Assembly (NCBI GenBank): GCA_041582875.1
Contig: JBFHGX010000007.1
Coordinates: 1-58,743 of the forward strand
Source of the DNA: UBA6244 sp041582875
Lineage (GTDB): Bacteria > Bacteroidota > Bacteroidia > Bacteroidales > F082
Direction of reading: 5' to 3'
DNA: 58,743 nucleotides
A program made the translations under genes and the position numbers. This document shows, one piece after another, positions 16,427 through 26,245 of the stretch. Position 1 is the stretch's first letter. Each line of letters begins with the position of its first letter. The notes below the pieces were generated by a model. The model had not been told where the DNA came from, made no database searches, and saw only the letters and a list, made by a program, of their open reading frames with translations.

Positions 16427-17032
16427 CTAGAATTTACGTTTTTCCAGCTCATCGCGAAGTAGTGATGCTTCTTCGTAATGTTCTTTTTCGATGGCTAGTT
16501 TGAGCATGTCATTCAGTTGACTCACGGTATAGCTGGAATATTTGCCTTTGGCCTTCTTTTTAGGAGCAGGCTTCTTTTCTTCCGAGTAATCTTCTGCCTC
16601 AGGATCTTCCCCCATAGGGTCATCATCCATCACAATGCCAGCTTCTTCCAAAATATCCTCGTTTACGTAAATCGGACAATTAAAACGCAAAGCCAATGCA
16701 ACTGCATCCGAGGTTCTGCTATCAATTTCAGAAAGCTGGCCTTCTTTTTCGCAAACCAACAGAGAATAAAAAATACCCTCCTCAAATTTATTGATTACAA
16801 TTTCAATGATCTTGATAAAGTAGTGGTCGGCAAAACTTTTAAATAAGTCGTGGGTAAGCGGACGAGCAGGTTTCATTTTCTCTATTTCCATTGCGATAGA
16901 TTGCGCCTCAGCACCTCCAATAATAATGGGTAAACGTCGCTTTTCGCCCGGAGCCCCTAGAATAAGGGCATAGGCACCTGTTTGCGACTGACTGTACGAC
17001 ATTCCCACAATTTCCAGCTTCTTTTTTTTCAT
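16427..17032 (-). CDS. Bifunctional nuclease-like protein (DUF151) with UVR motif
   Basis: The product (201 residues from ATG at 17032; the frame extends 17 codons further, without family similarity) begins with KKKLEIVGMSYSQSQTGAY. The bifunctional nuclease (DUF151) domain covers about residues 10-140, with LPIIIGGAEAQSIAMEIE, KPARPLTHDLFKSFAD and SRTSDAVALALRFNCPIYV. A Pro/Lys/acidic linker (EEKKPAPKKKAKGKYSS) leads to a C-terminal UVR motif: LAIEKEHYEEASLLRDELEK, the UvrB-UvrC binding hairpin. The DUF151-UVR fusion is known in Bacteroidota; it suggests a tie to nucleotide excision repair or to a partner in protein quality control, but no substrate is established here. Confidence 0.87.
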   Translation of the reverse strand: MKKKKLEIVGMSYSQSQTGAYALILGAPGEKRRLPIIIGGAEAQSIAMEIEKMKPARPLTHDLFKSFADHYFIKIIEIVINKFEEGIFYSLLVCEKEGQLSEIDSRTSDAVALALRFNCPIYVNEDILEEAGIVMDDDPMGEDPEAEDYSEEKKPAPKKKAKGKYSSYTVSQLNDMLKLAIEKEHYEEASLLRDELEKRKF

Positions 17033-17283
17033 CCTGACTAAAATCCTGTAAAGTATAAACTTCCGGCCAAACACAAAACGCACTACACCAAATAATTACA
17101 CTTTTAATGCATGTAATTTAACCAGCAGTTCAAAGGTAATTAAGTTTGTCATAAGTCTGACTAGTGAATCAATTTTGCACAAAGTTAAAAATATTTAGGG
17201 AGATTAAATGATTATTTCTATTTTAGCCAACGCTTTCGCAATCGTTTGAATTATGCGTTTTATCTAAAATAATTACTTTCACT

Positions 17284-19725
17284 ATGAAGAAAATTCTATC
17301 CTTAATGGCTTTGTTTGCAGTACCTTTTATAGCAGCTGCCAGCGAAGCCGATCTCAAAGTTCCTGACGGGATTAAAAATGAGAACATTCTGTATTATGGT
17401 TTTATAATAACCATTGCAGGACTACTCTTTGGACTTTACCAGTTTGTACAGGTAAAAAAAATCAGAGCACATCAAAGTATGTTGGATGTAGCACAGGTAA
17501 TTTTTGAAACTTCAAAAACTTACTTAATTCAACAAGGTAAATTCATCCTTATTTTATTTGCTTTTATCGGAACTGCTGTTGCATTTTATTTTGGATTTTT
17601 ATCGAAAGATGCCAACGGGGAAAACTTATTTGGTGTTGCTGGCGTTTTAATGATTCTGGGCTGGACCGTTCTGGGGATTCTGGGCTCATACGCTGTAGCT
17701 TGGTTTGGAATCAGAATGAACACCTTAGCGAACTCCCGCATGGCCTTTGCTTCATTGGAAAGAAAACCCATTAAATTATTAAACATCCCTTTGAATGCTG
17801 GCATGAGCATTGGTGTAGTGTTGATTTCACTTGAATTGATCCTGATGTTGGTCATTTTGATGTTTGTACCCGGAGAATATGCCGGAGCAAGCTTTATAGG
17901 ATTTGCCATTGGTGAATCACTTGGGGCTTCTGCATTGCGTATTGCCGGTGGTATTTTCACAAAAATTGCTGATATCGGATCCGACTTAATGAAGGTAATC
18001 TTCAAAATTGGCGAAGATGATCCTCGTAACCCGGGAACCATCGCCGACTGTGTTGGTGACAATGCCGGTGACTCTGTTGGCCCAACCGCTGACGGATTTG
18101 AAACCTATGGTGTAACTGGTGTTGCCCTGATTTCGTTTATTCTGCTGGCCATTACTGATACCTCCTTGCAAGTTCAATTACTCACATGGATTTTCGTTAT
18201 GCGTATCCTAATGATCATAACCTCCATCGTCTCCTTCTGGATTAATGGTGCCATTACAAAGGCCAAATATGCCAATGTTGACGATATGGATTTTGAAAAA
18301 CCGTTAACCTCCTTGGTTTGGATTACCTCTATTCTTTCGATGGCAGTAACTTTTATTGCGAGCTACTATCTAATTGGTGATGTCAACAACGGAACTTTAT
18401 GGATTCCATTATCTATTATTATTAGTGCAGGTACCCTGGGAGCAGCATTAATTCCTGAGTTCACCAAATTATTTACTAGTCCTAAATCAACCCACGTTAA
18501 CGAAGTGGTTGAAGCCTCTAAAGAAGGCGGGGCCTCATTAAATATACTATCAGGATTGGTTGCTGGAAACTTCAGTGCCTTCTGGCAAGGAATGGTGTTT
18601 TTCTTCCTAATGTTCATCGCCTACGCGGCCTCAAAATATGGATTAGGCGACATCATGATCTACCCTTCCATTTTCGCTTTTGGGTTGGTCGCCTTTGGTA
18701 TGCTGGGTATGGGACCAGTTACCATCGCTGTTGATAGTTACGGACCCGTAACTGACAATGCTCAATCTATTTACGAATTATCGTTGATTGAAGAGGATAT
18801 CGAAAAAGTTACTCCTGAAATTGAAAAGGAGTTTGGTTTTACACCAGATTTTGAAAAATCTAAATATTACCTTGAGGCCAACGATGGTGCAGGTAATACG
18901 TTTAAAGCAACTGCTAAACCTGTTCTAATTGGCACAGCTGTAGTTGGTGCAACCACCATGATTTTCGCTCTGATATTGGTTATTGAACATTCGTTGGGAA
19001 TACATCCCGAACAGGTTTTAAACCTACTCAACCCTTTTACCATCTTTGGATTCCTATTGGGTGGAGCAGTTATTTATTGGTTCTCAGGAGCCAGTATTCA
19101 GGCTGTTACAACAGGTGCAAGTCGTGCAGTTGCCTATATCAAAGACAATATCAATCTCGATCCTAACGCGCCTAAAAAGGCAGACGTAGCTAAATCGAAA
19201 GAAGTGGTTAAAATTTGTACCACATATGCTCAAAAAGGAATGTTAAACATTTTCATCGCGATTTTCTCGTTTGCACTGGCTTTCGCCTTCCTTTCGGCGC
19301 CCATCGGTTTAACTGATAACATGAGTGAGGTCGATAAACTGCTTGCAGCTGCTCCTGTTTCTTTGTTTGTCAGCTACTTAATTTCTATCGCTTTCTTTGG
19401 GCTGTATCAAGCCATCTTTATGGCAAATGCAGGTGGTGCTTGGGACAACGCCAAAAAAGTAATTGAAGTGGATATGCAAGAAAAAGGTACTGATTTACAT
19501 GCAGCCTCTGTTGTAGGTGATACAGTTGGTGACCCTTTTAAAGACACTTCTTCGGTAGCACTGAACCCCATCATTAAGTTTACTACCTTGTTTGGTTTAC
19601 TGGCCATGGAAATTGCAATTTCACCTGCTTTTAGAGATTTGGCATTGTATTTTGGACTTGGGTTCCTGGCAGTGGCCTTATACTTTGTATACCGTTCATT
19701 CTACAAAATGAGAATACGAAATTAG
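17284..19725 (+). CDS. hppA: Membrane-bound ion-pumping pyrophosphatase, divergent type
   Basis: This 813-residue protein hydrolyses pyrophosphate and pumps H+ or Na+ across the inner membrane. It has a signal-like N terminus and about sixteen membrane segments. The pyrophosphate site is recognisable but altered: DIGSDLMK where most members have DVGADLVGK, EDDPRNPGTIADCVGDNAGDSV (about residues 244-265) and TADGFETYG. Later GNTFKAT places Lys-541 at the position that, in characterised relatives, marks K+-independence (Ala there goes with K+-dependence). An extra hydrophilic stretch (about residues 505-535) makes it longer than most. C-terminal VVGDTVGDPFKDTSSVALNP is intact. Probably K+-independent and of the divergent Bacteroidota group; the pumped ion cannot be told. 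A terminator follows. Confidence 0.92.
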   Translation: MKKILSLMALFAVPFIAAASEADLKVPDGIKNENILYYGFIITIAGLLFGLYQFVQVKKIRAHQSMLDVAQVIFETSKTYLIQQGKFILILFAFIGTAVAFYFGFLSKDANGENLFGVAGVLMILGWTVLGILGSYAVAWFGIRMNTLANSRMAFASLERKPIKLLNIPLNAGMSIGVVLISLELILMLVILMFVPGEYAGASFIGFAIGESLGASALRIAGGIFTKIADIGSDLMKVIFKIGEDDPRNPGTIADCVGDNAGDSVGPTADGFETYGVTGVALISFILLAITDTSLQVQLLTWIFVMRILMIITSIVSFWINGAITKAKYANVDDMDFEKPLTSLVWITSILSMAVTFIASYYLIGDVNNGTLWIPLSIIISAGTLGAALIPEFTKLFTSPKSTHVNEVVEASKEGGASLNILSGLVAGNFSAFWQGMVFFFLMFIAYAASKYGLGDIMIYPSIFAFGLVAFGMLGMGPVTIAVDSYGPVTDNAQSIYELSLIEEDIEKVTPEIEKEFGFTPDFEKSKYYLEANDGAGNTFKATAKPVLIGTAVVGATTMIFALILVIEHSLGIHPEQVLNLLNPFTIFGFLLGGAVIYWFSGASIQAVTTGASRAVAYIKDNINLDPNAPKKADVAKSKEVVKICTTYAQKGMLNIFIAIFSFALAFAFLSAPIGLTDNMSEVDKLLAAAPVSLFVSYLISIAFFGLYQAIFMANAGGAWDNAKKVIEVDMQEKGTDLHAASVVGDTVGDPFKDTSSVALNPIIKFTTLFGLLAMEIAISPAFRDLALYFGLGFLAVALYFVYRSFYKMRIRN

Positions 19726-19744
19726 TATTTTATATAAAATCATT

Positions 19745-19779
19745 AAAAGGGAAGCTACCAATTGGCTTCCCTTTTTTTT
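19745..19779 (+). terminator. Rho-independent terminator after hppA
   Basis: GGGAAGC pairs with GCTTCCC around a short loop, preceded by AAAA and followed by a run of eight T on the plus strand. Confidence 0.85.
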
Positions 19780-19858
19780 ATTTAAAGGGTTCAGTTTTTA
19801 TTGTGAATTTTTTAACACATCTTTCCTTAAAATACACCAAATAATAAAATAAGATTCC

Positions 19859-19866
19859 TACTTTTG
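19859..19866 (+). promoter_or_regulatory. Putative -7 box of gcvP
   Basis: TACTTTTG fits TAnnTTTG, 69 nt before the gcvP ATG. The leader shows no recognisable glycine-riboswitch core. Confidence 0.4.
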
Positions 19867-19935
19867 CTGCTGTAACCGCTACGGCGCAACACTTTTCAAA
19901 TTGTTATCATTCAATTCATTAGTTAACGTAATGCT

Positions 19936-22818
19936 ATGATCTCAAATCAATTTATCAAACGACACAATGGTCCTCGCGAGGAAGATGTATCAACAATGCT
20001 CAATAAACTGGGTTTAAAATCAGTAAATGAGCTAATCGAAAAAACCGTTCCTTCCAATATCTTTATCCCTGAAGGCATCGGCGACATTCCAGGAATGAGT
20101 GAATATGACTACCTGAACCATGTAAGAAACCTGTCGAAAAAAAACAAAATATTTAAATCCTACATCGGATTAGGTTATTACAATACCATTGTCCCTCCAG
20201 TTATTCTGAGGAATATTTTTGAAAATCCAGGCTGGTACACCTCTTACACTCCCTATCAGGCAGAAATCTCGCAAGGTCGTTTGGAAGCTTTACTCAATTT
20301 CCAAACCATGGTTTCCGATCTTACCGGAATGCCAATGGCCAATGCGTCACTTCTCGACGAAGGAACCGCTGCTGCTGAAGCGATGCTGATGTTTTATGCA
20401 TCTCGCTCAAGGGCACAGGTAAAAAGTAACGCCAACAAAATTTTAGTGAGCAATGCCATTTTCCCTCAAACAATTGCTGTAATTAAGGCAAGAGCCAGTC
20501 AAAAAGACATTGAGTTGGTTATTGTTGATCGTGCCGATTTTAACTTTACGGATGACGTGTTTGGATGCATCGTACAATATCCTGATCAAAAAGGGGATAT
20601 TTTCGATTTTAGCGGCATTATTGGTGAGGCCAAAGAGAAACAAATTCCTGTGGCCGTGGGCGCGGATTTATTGAGTTTGGCTTTGCTAACCCCTCCAGGA
20701 GAATGGGGAGCTGATGTAGTATTTGGGTCAACGCAACGATTTGGTGTTCCCATGGGATTTGGAGGACCACATGCTGCCTATTTTGCCACTACAGAACAGT
20801 TCAAACGCAATATCCCGGGCAGAATTATTGGTGTTTCAAAAGATAAAAACGGAGACGAAGCACTTCGTATGGCGCTACAAACCCGTGAGCAGCACATTAA
20901 GCGCGAAAAGGCTACGTCAAATATCTGTACCGCACAGGCATTGTTGGCCATCATGGCGGGAATGTATGGCGCTTATCATGGAAAAGACGGAATTAAAAAC
21001 ATTGCGCTTCAAATTCATGGACTTGCCGTTGACTTGTCCAATGCGATACAATCTATTGGTTACAAACAACTGAACACTAACTTCTTCGACACCCTTTACA
21101 TTGCTATCCCTGAATCTACTCAGGTAGCATCCATTCAGGAACTAGCTTTAGGTCATGGAGTTAACTTCAGGTATTTTGAGGATAAGAAACACATCGGCAT
21201 CAGCCTCGATGAAACAACAAATGCCGAAGATATCGCTTTAATTTGTGCCATTCTGGCTAAAGCCGACCAAAAAGAGACTTTCTCATTCCAGGTACAACCA
21301 GCTGAAATTCACGCTACCACTAATATTCCAGCAACCATGGTCCGTAAATCGAGCTTCATGGAACATCCGGTTTTCAATAGCTATCATTCTGAAACGGATA
21401 TGATGCGCTATATGAAACGTCTGGAAAACAAGGATATTGCACTTAACCGCTCCATGATTCCTTTGGGATCATGTACCATGAAACTTAATGCTGCCTCTGA
21501 GTTAATGCCCATAAGCTGGCCTGAATTTACTGATATCCACCCATTTGCCCCTACTACGCAAATTGGAGGATACATGGAAATCATTGAGGAAATGACAGAT
21601 ATACTCTGCAAAGTAACCGGATTTGCTGGTTTATCATTCCAACCTAACTCTGGAGCCGCAGGAGAATACACCGGACTTTTGGTGATTAAGGCTTATCTCG
21701 AAAGTATAGGTCAGAAACACAGAACCGTTTGCCTTATTCCTGCTTCCGCACATGGAACCAACCCTGCCAGTGCCATCATGGCCGGCATGGATGTAGTGGT
21801 AGTAAAAACCGCTAACAATGGTAATATCGACCTAGATGATTTAAAAGCCAAAGCTGAACTTCACAAAGACAACCTAGCTGCAATCATGGTCACCTACCCT
21901 TCTACACACGGAGTTTTTGAAGAAAGTATTCGTGAAGTAGTAGAAATCATTCATCAGAACGGCGGCCAGGTATACATGGACGGAGCTAACATGAACGCTC
22001 AGGTTGGTCTTACCAGTCCTGGTTTTATTGGCGCCGATGTATGTCACCTTAACCTGCACAAAACCTTTGCTATTCCTCACGGAGGTGGTGGTCCTGGTGT
22101 AGGCCCCATTGGAGTTGCCCAACATTTAAAACCCTTTTTACCCGGACATTTGTTTCAAAAAACCGGTGGTGAGCAAGGTATTTGTGCTGTTTCATCAGCT
22201 CCTTACGGAAGTGCTTTGGTATTACTGATCTCTTATGGCTATTTAAAAATGCTTGGCAGCGAAGGATTAAAAGAAGCTACTAAGATGGCTATTTTAAATG
22301 CCAACTACATGATGAATGAACTTAAAGAAGACTTCCCTATTTTGTACAGGGGCGTTAACGGATTTGTGGGTCACGAAATGATTCTAGATTGCAATCAATT
22401 TAGCAAAAGCGCGGACATTCAAGTTATCGACATCGCCAAAAGGTTAATGGATTACGGATTTCATGCGCCAACAGTAGCTTTCCCCGTTCATGGAACCCTG
22501 ATGGTAGAGCCTACAGAAAGCGAACCACTATCAGAAATGAACTACTTTATTGAAGCCATGAAGAGTATCAGGAGGGAAATCAGAGAAATTGAAGAGGGAA
22601 CTGCTGACAAGAAAAACAATGTGATTACTAACGCTCCACATACCGCTTCCATGCTCATTACAAGCAATTGGGAAATGCCTTATTCACGTGAAAAAGCCGG
22701 ATATCCATTGGAATGGGTACGCGATAACAAATATTTTACACCAGTAGCTAAAATTGATGATGCATACGGGGACAGAAACCTGTGTACTTGTTTACCAATC
22801 AGCGCTTATGATGAATAA
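19936..22818 (+). CDS. gcvP: Glycine dehydrogenase (decarboxylating), P protein
   Basis: GcvP is the PLP-dependent P protein of the glycine cleavage system; it decarboxylates glycine and loads the aminomethyl group on the lipoyl H protein. The 960-residue single chain has both halves: N-terminal GIGDIPGMSEYDYLNHVRN and YTSYTPYQAEISQGRLEALL, and the catalytic C-terminal half with ASAHGTNPASA and NLHKTFAIPHGGGGPGVG, where Lys-709 would bind PLP. Full length implies the fused gcvPA-gcvPB type. The H protein gene is not in the window; gcvT lies about 16.5 kb away on the opposite strand. Confidence 0.97.
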   Translation: MISNQFIKRHNGPREEDVSTMLNKLGLKSVNELIEKTVPSNIFIPEGIGDIPGMSEYDYLNHVRNLSKKNKIFKSYIGLGYYNTIVPPVILRNIFENPGWYTSYTPYQAEISQGRLEALLNFQTMVSDLTGMPMANASLLDEGTAAAEAMLMFYASRSRAQVKSNANKILVSNAIFPQTIAVIKARASQKDIELVIVDRADFNFTDDVFGCIVQYPDQKGDIFDFSGIIGEAKEKQIPVAVGADLLSLALLTPPGEWGADVVFGSTQRFGVPMGFGGPHAAYFATTEQFKRNIPGRIIGVSKDKNGDEALRMALQTREQHIKREKATSNICTAQALLAIMAGMYGAYHGKDGIKNIALQIHGLAVDLSNAIQSIGYKQLNTNFFDTLYIAIPESTQVASIQELALGHGVNFRYFEDKKHIGISLDETTNAEDIALICAILAKADQKETFSFQVQPAEIHATTNIPATMVRKSSFMEHPVFNSYHSETDMMRYMKRLENKDIALNRSMIPLGSCTMKLNAASELMPISWPEFTDIHPFAPTTQIGGYMEIIEEMTDILCKVTGFAGLSFQPNSGAAGEYTGLLVIKAYLESIGQKHRTVCLIPASAHGTNPASAIMAGMDVVVVKTANNGNIDLDDLKAKAELHKDNLAAIMVTYPSTHGVFEESIREVVEIIHQNGGQVYMDGANMNAQVGLTSPGFIGADVCHLNLHKTFAIPHGGGGPGVGPIGVAQHLKPFLPGHLFQKTGGEQGICAVSSAPYGSALVLLISYGYLKMLGSEGLKEATKMAILNANYMMNELKEDFPILYRGVNGFVGHEMILDCNQFSKSADIQVIDIAKRLMDYGFHAPTVAFPVHGTLMVEPTESEPLSEMNYFIEAMKSIRREIREIEEGTADKKNNVITNAPHTASMLITSNWEMPYSREKAGYPLEWVRDNKYFTPVAKIDDAYGDRNLCTCLPISAYDE

Positions 22819-22860
22819 GCAATGACAACTAGTCGCATCGATTTATTGGAATTTTTTAAG

Positions 22861-22888
22861 GGAAGAGGTGACCAAGGTTACCTCTTCC
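22861..22888 (+). terminator. Hairpin between gcvP and aroE
   Basis: GGAAGAGGT and ACCTCTTCC form a perfect 9-bp stem with a ten-base loop. It lies in the gap of two convergent genes and overlaps the aroE stop. On the plus strand it is followed only by ATATTTTCC, so termination of gcvP is plausible but weak. Confidence 0.5.
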
Positions 22889-23621
22889 ATATTTTCCAGG
22901 ATGCCTCGGCTTGGTCATTAAGCATTTGCAAACCACCCAGAACTGTAGCACCGCGCATCTTCCCCTTTTTTAGAAACATTGTTTCCTCCGGATTGTAAAC
23001 CAAATCGAACAAAATATGATTTGGAGTTAACAGATGATACGGAATATCTGGAAAAGTTTCGTCGTTTGGGGTCATTCCTAACGGAGTAGTGTTGACTATC
23101 AAATGGAATTCATTCATCATTTCAGTATCCATCCAGTGGTATCCCATTTGGTGAATTTTTTTTGGATCACGGGTAACATGATAAAAAAATATCCCATACT
23201 TACGCAATACATAAGACACTGCTCGTGAACTTCCTCCCGTACCCAATATCAGTGCCTTAACGCATCGTCCTTTTAATAACGGGAGGAGCGATTTCTCAAA
23301 CCCAATAATATCGGTATTATACCCTTTTAGAATAGTTCCTGAAGCACTTCGGTCAATCTTAATGGTATTTATCGAACCTGTATACTGAACACTAACATCC
23401 AGCACATCAATAAAATTTGAAATCATGCGTTTATAGGGCATGGTTATATTGACACCTTTCAAATTGGGATTTGAAGCTACCAGAGCAGGAAATTGATCGA
23501 TATCATTCAAGTCAAAAAGTTTATAGTCTGCAGCTAGCCCTAACCTGGCAAATTTCTTACGAAAAAAATCAGGTGAATAGGAATGTGATATTCCTCGACC
23601 AACAAGACCATATAACTCCAT
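22878..23621 (-). CDS. aroE: Shikimate dehydrogenase AroE
   Basis: AroE reduces 3-dehydroshikimate to shikimate with NADPH in the common aromatic pathway. The 247-residue protein, at the short end of the family, has the substrate-binding GRGISHSYSPDFF, NITMPYKRM with the catalytic Lys, NTDIIGF with the Asp, and the Rossmann motif ALILGTGGSSRAVSYV. C-terminal LGGLQMLNDQAEASWKIW is the usual substrate-helix. It starts 5 nt after the DUF368 gene stop on the same strand and probably shares its transcript. Other aro genes are not present in the window. Confidence 0.94.
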   Translation of the reverse strand: MELYGLVGRGISHSYSPDFFRKKFARLGLAADYKLFDLNDIDQFPALVASNPNLKGVNITMPYKRMISNFIDVLDVSVQYTGSINTIKIDRSASGTILKGYNTDIIGFEKSLLPLLKGRCVKALILGTGGSSRAVSYVLRKYGIFFYHVTRDPKKIHQMGYHWMDTEMMNEFHLIVNTTPLGMTPNDETFPDIPYHLLTPNHILFDLVYNPEETMFLKKGKMRGATVLGGLQMLNDQAEASWKIWKR

Positions 23622-23626
23622 AACGA

Positions 23627-24538
23627 CTACTTCGGCAAAGCAGGATTAACGTTCTTTGCACTTCTTTCCATCAATGCGATGGCAGTTATACCTATACCCA
23701 TTAAAAGAATTGCTACAACAAATTCGAGGTTTAATACAGGCAGATTGTAATCATATCCAATTACCTTCTCCTTATCGCCAAAAAGCTGAAGGATGGCATC
23801 TTTCCAAGGCCAAATAACACCCAAAGATCCTAAAATAAAACCGGTTAGCCCTGCGATCGTTTGATCTTTATAACGTTTAAAAACCCAAGATAAAAGATGG
23901 GAAAAAGCCAACAATCCAAAACCTGCTCCCAAAACAACTGGCAATAAAATCCCCAAATCACGATTATTGATTGCTTCAATGGCAATTAATTGATAATTTC
24001 CCATGAGAATAAGCACAAAGGATCCTGAAAGGCCGGGTAAGATCATAGAACATACCGCCACTACTCCACAAACAACTAAATAAAGAAAACTGTCGTTTTG
24101 TGAGGCTGGTGTAAGAAATGTCAACGTAATGGCTATGGCTGTTCCAATAATAAAAATAATGATGGTTGAAACTGTCCAATTTTCGATGGTTTTACCAACA
24201 AAATAAACAGAGGCCAGGATTAATCCAAAGAAAAAAGACCATATGTACACGGGGAAATTCTGAAAAAGAAAATCGAATAACCTGGCCAATAAAACAATTG
24301 CAAAAACAACTCCCAACAAAAGAGTGATCAGAAAATAAAAATCGGTTTTTTTAACAAAGGCTGTCCACTGACCAGAGAACAAAAGTTTAATGGCTGTTAG
24401 GCCAAACGATTTCAGAGAATTAATCAGACGCTCAAAAATGCCGGTGATCAGTGCGATCGTGCCACCAGAAACGCCTGGAATTACATTTGCAACTCCTACT
24501 GCAATTCCTTTTAACAAATAAGTCAAATATTCTTTCAT
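23627..24538 (-). CDS. DUF368 polyprenyl-phosphate translocase-like membrane protein
   Basis: The 303-residue protein is strongly hydrophobic with about eight membrane segments. It opens with GIAVGVANVIPGVSGGTIAL and later has SMILPGLSGSFVLILMGNY; this repeated PG-SG motif is the mark of the DUF368 family. Members of that family have been linked to flipping undecaprenyl phosphate back across the cytoplasmic membrane (PopT type), so this gene may serve envelope carrier recycling together with the DgkA-family kinase at 4837. The specific lipid is inferred from the family. It follows the TPR gene by 117 nt and precedes aroE by 5 nt. Confidence 0.9.
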   Translation of the reverse strand: MKEYLTYLLKGIAVGVANVIPGVSGGTIALITGIFERLINSLKSFGLTAIKLLFSGQWTAFVKKTDFYFLITLLLGVVFAIVLLARLFDFLFQNFPVYIWSFFFGLILASVYFVGKTIENWTVSTIIIFIIGTAIAITLTFLTPASQNDSFLYLVVCGVVAVCSMILPGLSGSFVLILMGNYQLIAIEAINNRDLGILLPVVLGAGFGLLAFSHLLSWVFKRYKDQTIAGLTGFILGSLGVIWPWKDAILQLFGDKEKVIGYDYNLPVLNLEFVVAILLMGIGITAIALMERSAKNVNPALPK

Positions 24539-24655
24539 TTATTTTCAGGTTTTAGGCAATTAACACATTTTCATTTTAATGAACTTTGGCGTGACTCCAT
24601 AATGAAATGATTATAGAGATATGCGACCTTACTGATTCCTTTTAATCACATTTAA

Positions 24656-26068
24656 TTATTTATCGGTTTGTTTATAAAGGGTAAGCAATTCAATAAACCT
24701 AGACTCATTGTTTAACTCGGGTAAAAACTCAAGTAAGCCATCGCTCTTAGTTACATCCAATTTCAAAGCCTTTTCAATATAAAAATAGGCTTGTTGAATT
24801 TTACCAGAACGGTATAAATAGCCAGCCAACCGATACCAAAGTAACGCCTGATCTTTATTATTTTCTATGGCCACTTCAATAATTTCAATAGCAGCCTCAA
24901 TTCCCTCGTTTGACAATAGGCACGTCGACAAATGAATCCAGGCATCGACCATACTATTGTCGAGTTCCACAATTTTCAGGTATGTCTTCTCAGCGTTTTC
25001 CCATTGATTTAATTGCATGTAGATTTCTCCTAAATCCAACAAAAAATCGATACTTCTGGGCTGAATTAACAGGGCCCTTTTAAAATAATTAATCGCAATA
25101 GTAATCTGATCCTGGCGCACCATCAACCTACCAATTCCGGCCCATGCATCAGCCATATCTTCATCCAATTCAATGGATTTATTATAGAAAACCATTGAAT
25201 TTTTGGTATCAAACAAACTCTCGTAACACTCGCCAATATAGAAAAAAGTAACAGGGTCATCACCATCTAATCGAATACTTTCGAGATAATACTCTATGGA
25301 AAGGGCATACGATTCCATATTGGAATAAGAATTGGCAATATTGAAATAAGCAGACGAAAACTCTTCATCAATAGCAATAGTGTATTCATAGGCTTCAATG
25401 GCCTTTTCGTACATAAACAAAGAATTATAGAAAATACCTAGGTTAAACCATGCCATGATTGAATAAGGATCTAAATCGATAAATTCCAAAAAGAAATCGA
25501 TAGCCTCTTGATACCGGGCGGTTGTTTCAAAGAAAAAAGCAATTTCATGGATCAGGTTATCCGATTGAGGGTTCATCCGCAACGCTTCTTTCAAATTAAG
25601 GATGGCGTTGGCATAGTCGTCCATACTTTCGTATTCAAAAGCAATGGCTGCATAAATATCCTCAGGAACCTCACTGTATGGCAACGACTTACGGAATTCT
25701 TCAATGGCCAATTCATGCTTATTCATTTGGCTATAAATCTCGCCTTTGGCTAAAAAGATCTCTTCATCGGGAACAGCTGACGACTCCATTTCATTGAGTT
25801 GTTCAAGTGCCTCATAGTACTGTTTTTGAGCAGCAAGCAAACGTGCACCTCTTATTTGAAAAGCTGCACTTGTAGGATGCTGTCGGTATGCTTCTTCAAT
25901 AGCAATGCCAGCATATTCTACATCCTGAAATTCTAAAAAGAAATCGATCAGAGTTTCAAAATCATCCACATCAAAAAAACTTAGGTTTTCCTGTTGCAAC
26001 ATGACTTCAAAACGGTCGATCAACTCCCTTAATTCCTCATCATCTACCCAACTAAAATCTCTATCCAT
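24656..26068 (-). CDS. Tetratricopeptide repeat protein
   Basis: The 470-residue soluble protein is a chain of TPR units from about residue 65 to the C terminus, with typical residues such as AIEEFRKSLPYSEVPEDIYA, AILNLKEALRMNPQSDNL and AIEAYEYTIAIDEEFSSAY. The spacing of Ala, Tyr and Pro is regular over about eleven repeats of 34 residues. The N-terminal 60 residues are acidic (DRDFSWVDDEELRELID) and contain no signal peptide, so it is cytoplasmic. Such proteins are scaffolds; the partner is unknown. The gene is upstream of DUF368 and aroE and is preceded by a -7 box. Confidence 0.9.
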   Translation of the reverse strand: MDRDFSWVDDEELRELIDRFEVMLQQENLSFFDVDDFETLIDFFLEFQDVEYAGIAIEEAYRQHPTSAAFQIRGARLLAAQKQYYEALEQLNEMESSAVPDEEIFLAKGEIYSQMNKHELAIEEFRKSLPYSEVPEDIYAAIAFEYESMDDYANAILNLKEALRMNPQSDNLIHEIAFFFETTARYQEAIDFFLEFIDLDPYSIMAWFNLGIFYNSLFMYEKAIEAYEYTIAIDEEFSSAYFNIANSYSNMESYALSIEYYLESIRLDGDDPVTFFYIGECYESLFDTKNSMVFYNKSIELDEDMADAWAGIGRLMVRQDQITIAINYFKRALLIQPRSIDFLLDLGEIYMQLNQWENAEKTYLKIVELDNSMVDAWIHLSTCLLSNEGIEAAIEIIEVAIENNKDQALLWYRLAGYLYRSGKIQQAYFYIEKALKLDVTKSDGLLEFLPELNNESRFIELLTLYKQTDK

Positions 26069-26099
26069 AAATAGTCAATCCTTTTTCGTAATTCCGATG

Positions 26100-26107
26100 C
26101 AAAAGTA
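26100..26107 (-). promoter_or_regulatory. Putative -7 box of the TPR protein gene
   Basis: Minus-strand TACTTTTG fits TAnnTTTG and lies 31 nt before the ATG. A TTG is present 15 nt farther upstream, which is shorter than usual. Confidence 0.4.
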
Positions 26108-26245
26108 ACAAACAGAGCCTTACAAGGCTAAAGTACTCACAAATGTTTATGAAAAGAATAACAGAACGCCAAATTGCCAACACAAAAAAACCTCATTTTG
26201 TTGATAACAAACGATTTCATTCGTTTTACGGCCAATGAATATATA

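Noticed and set aside
19867..19935. Glycine riboswitch before gcvP
   Set aside because: The leader is only about 70 nt and no paired core of that riboswitch class was seen.
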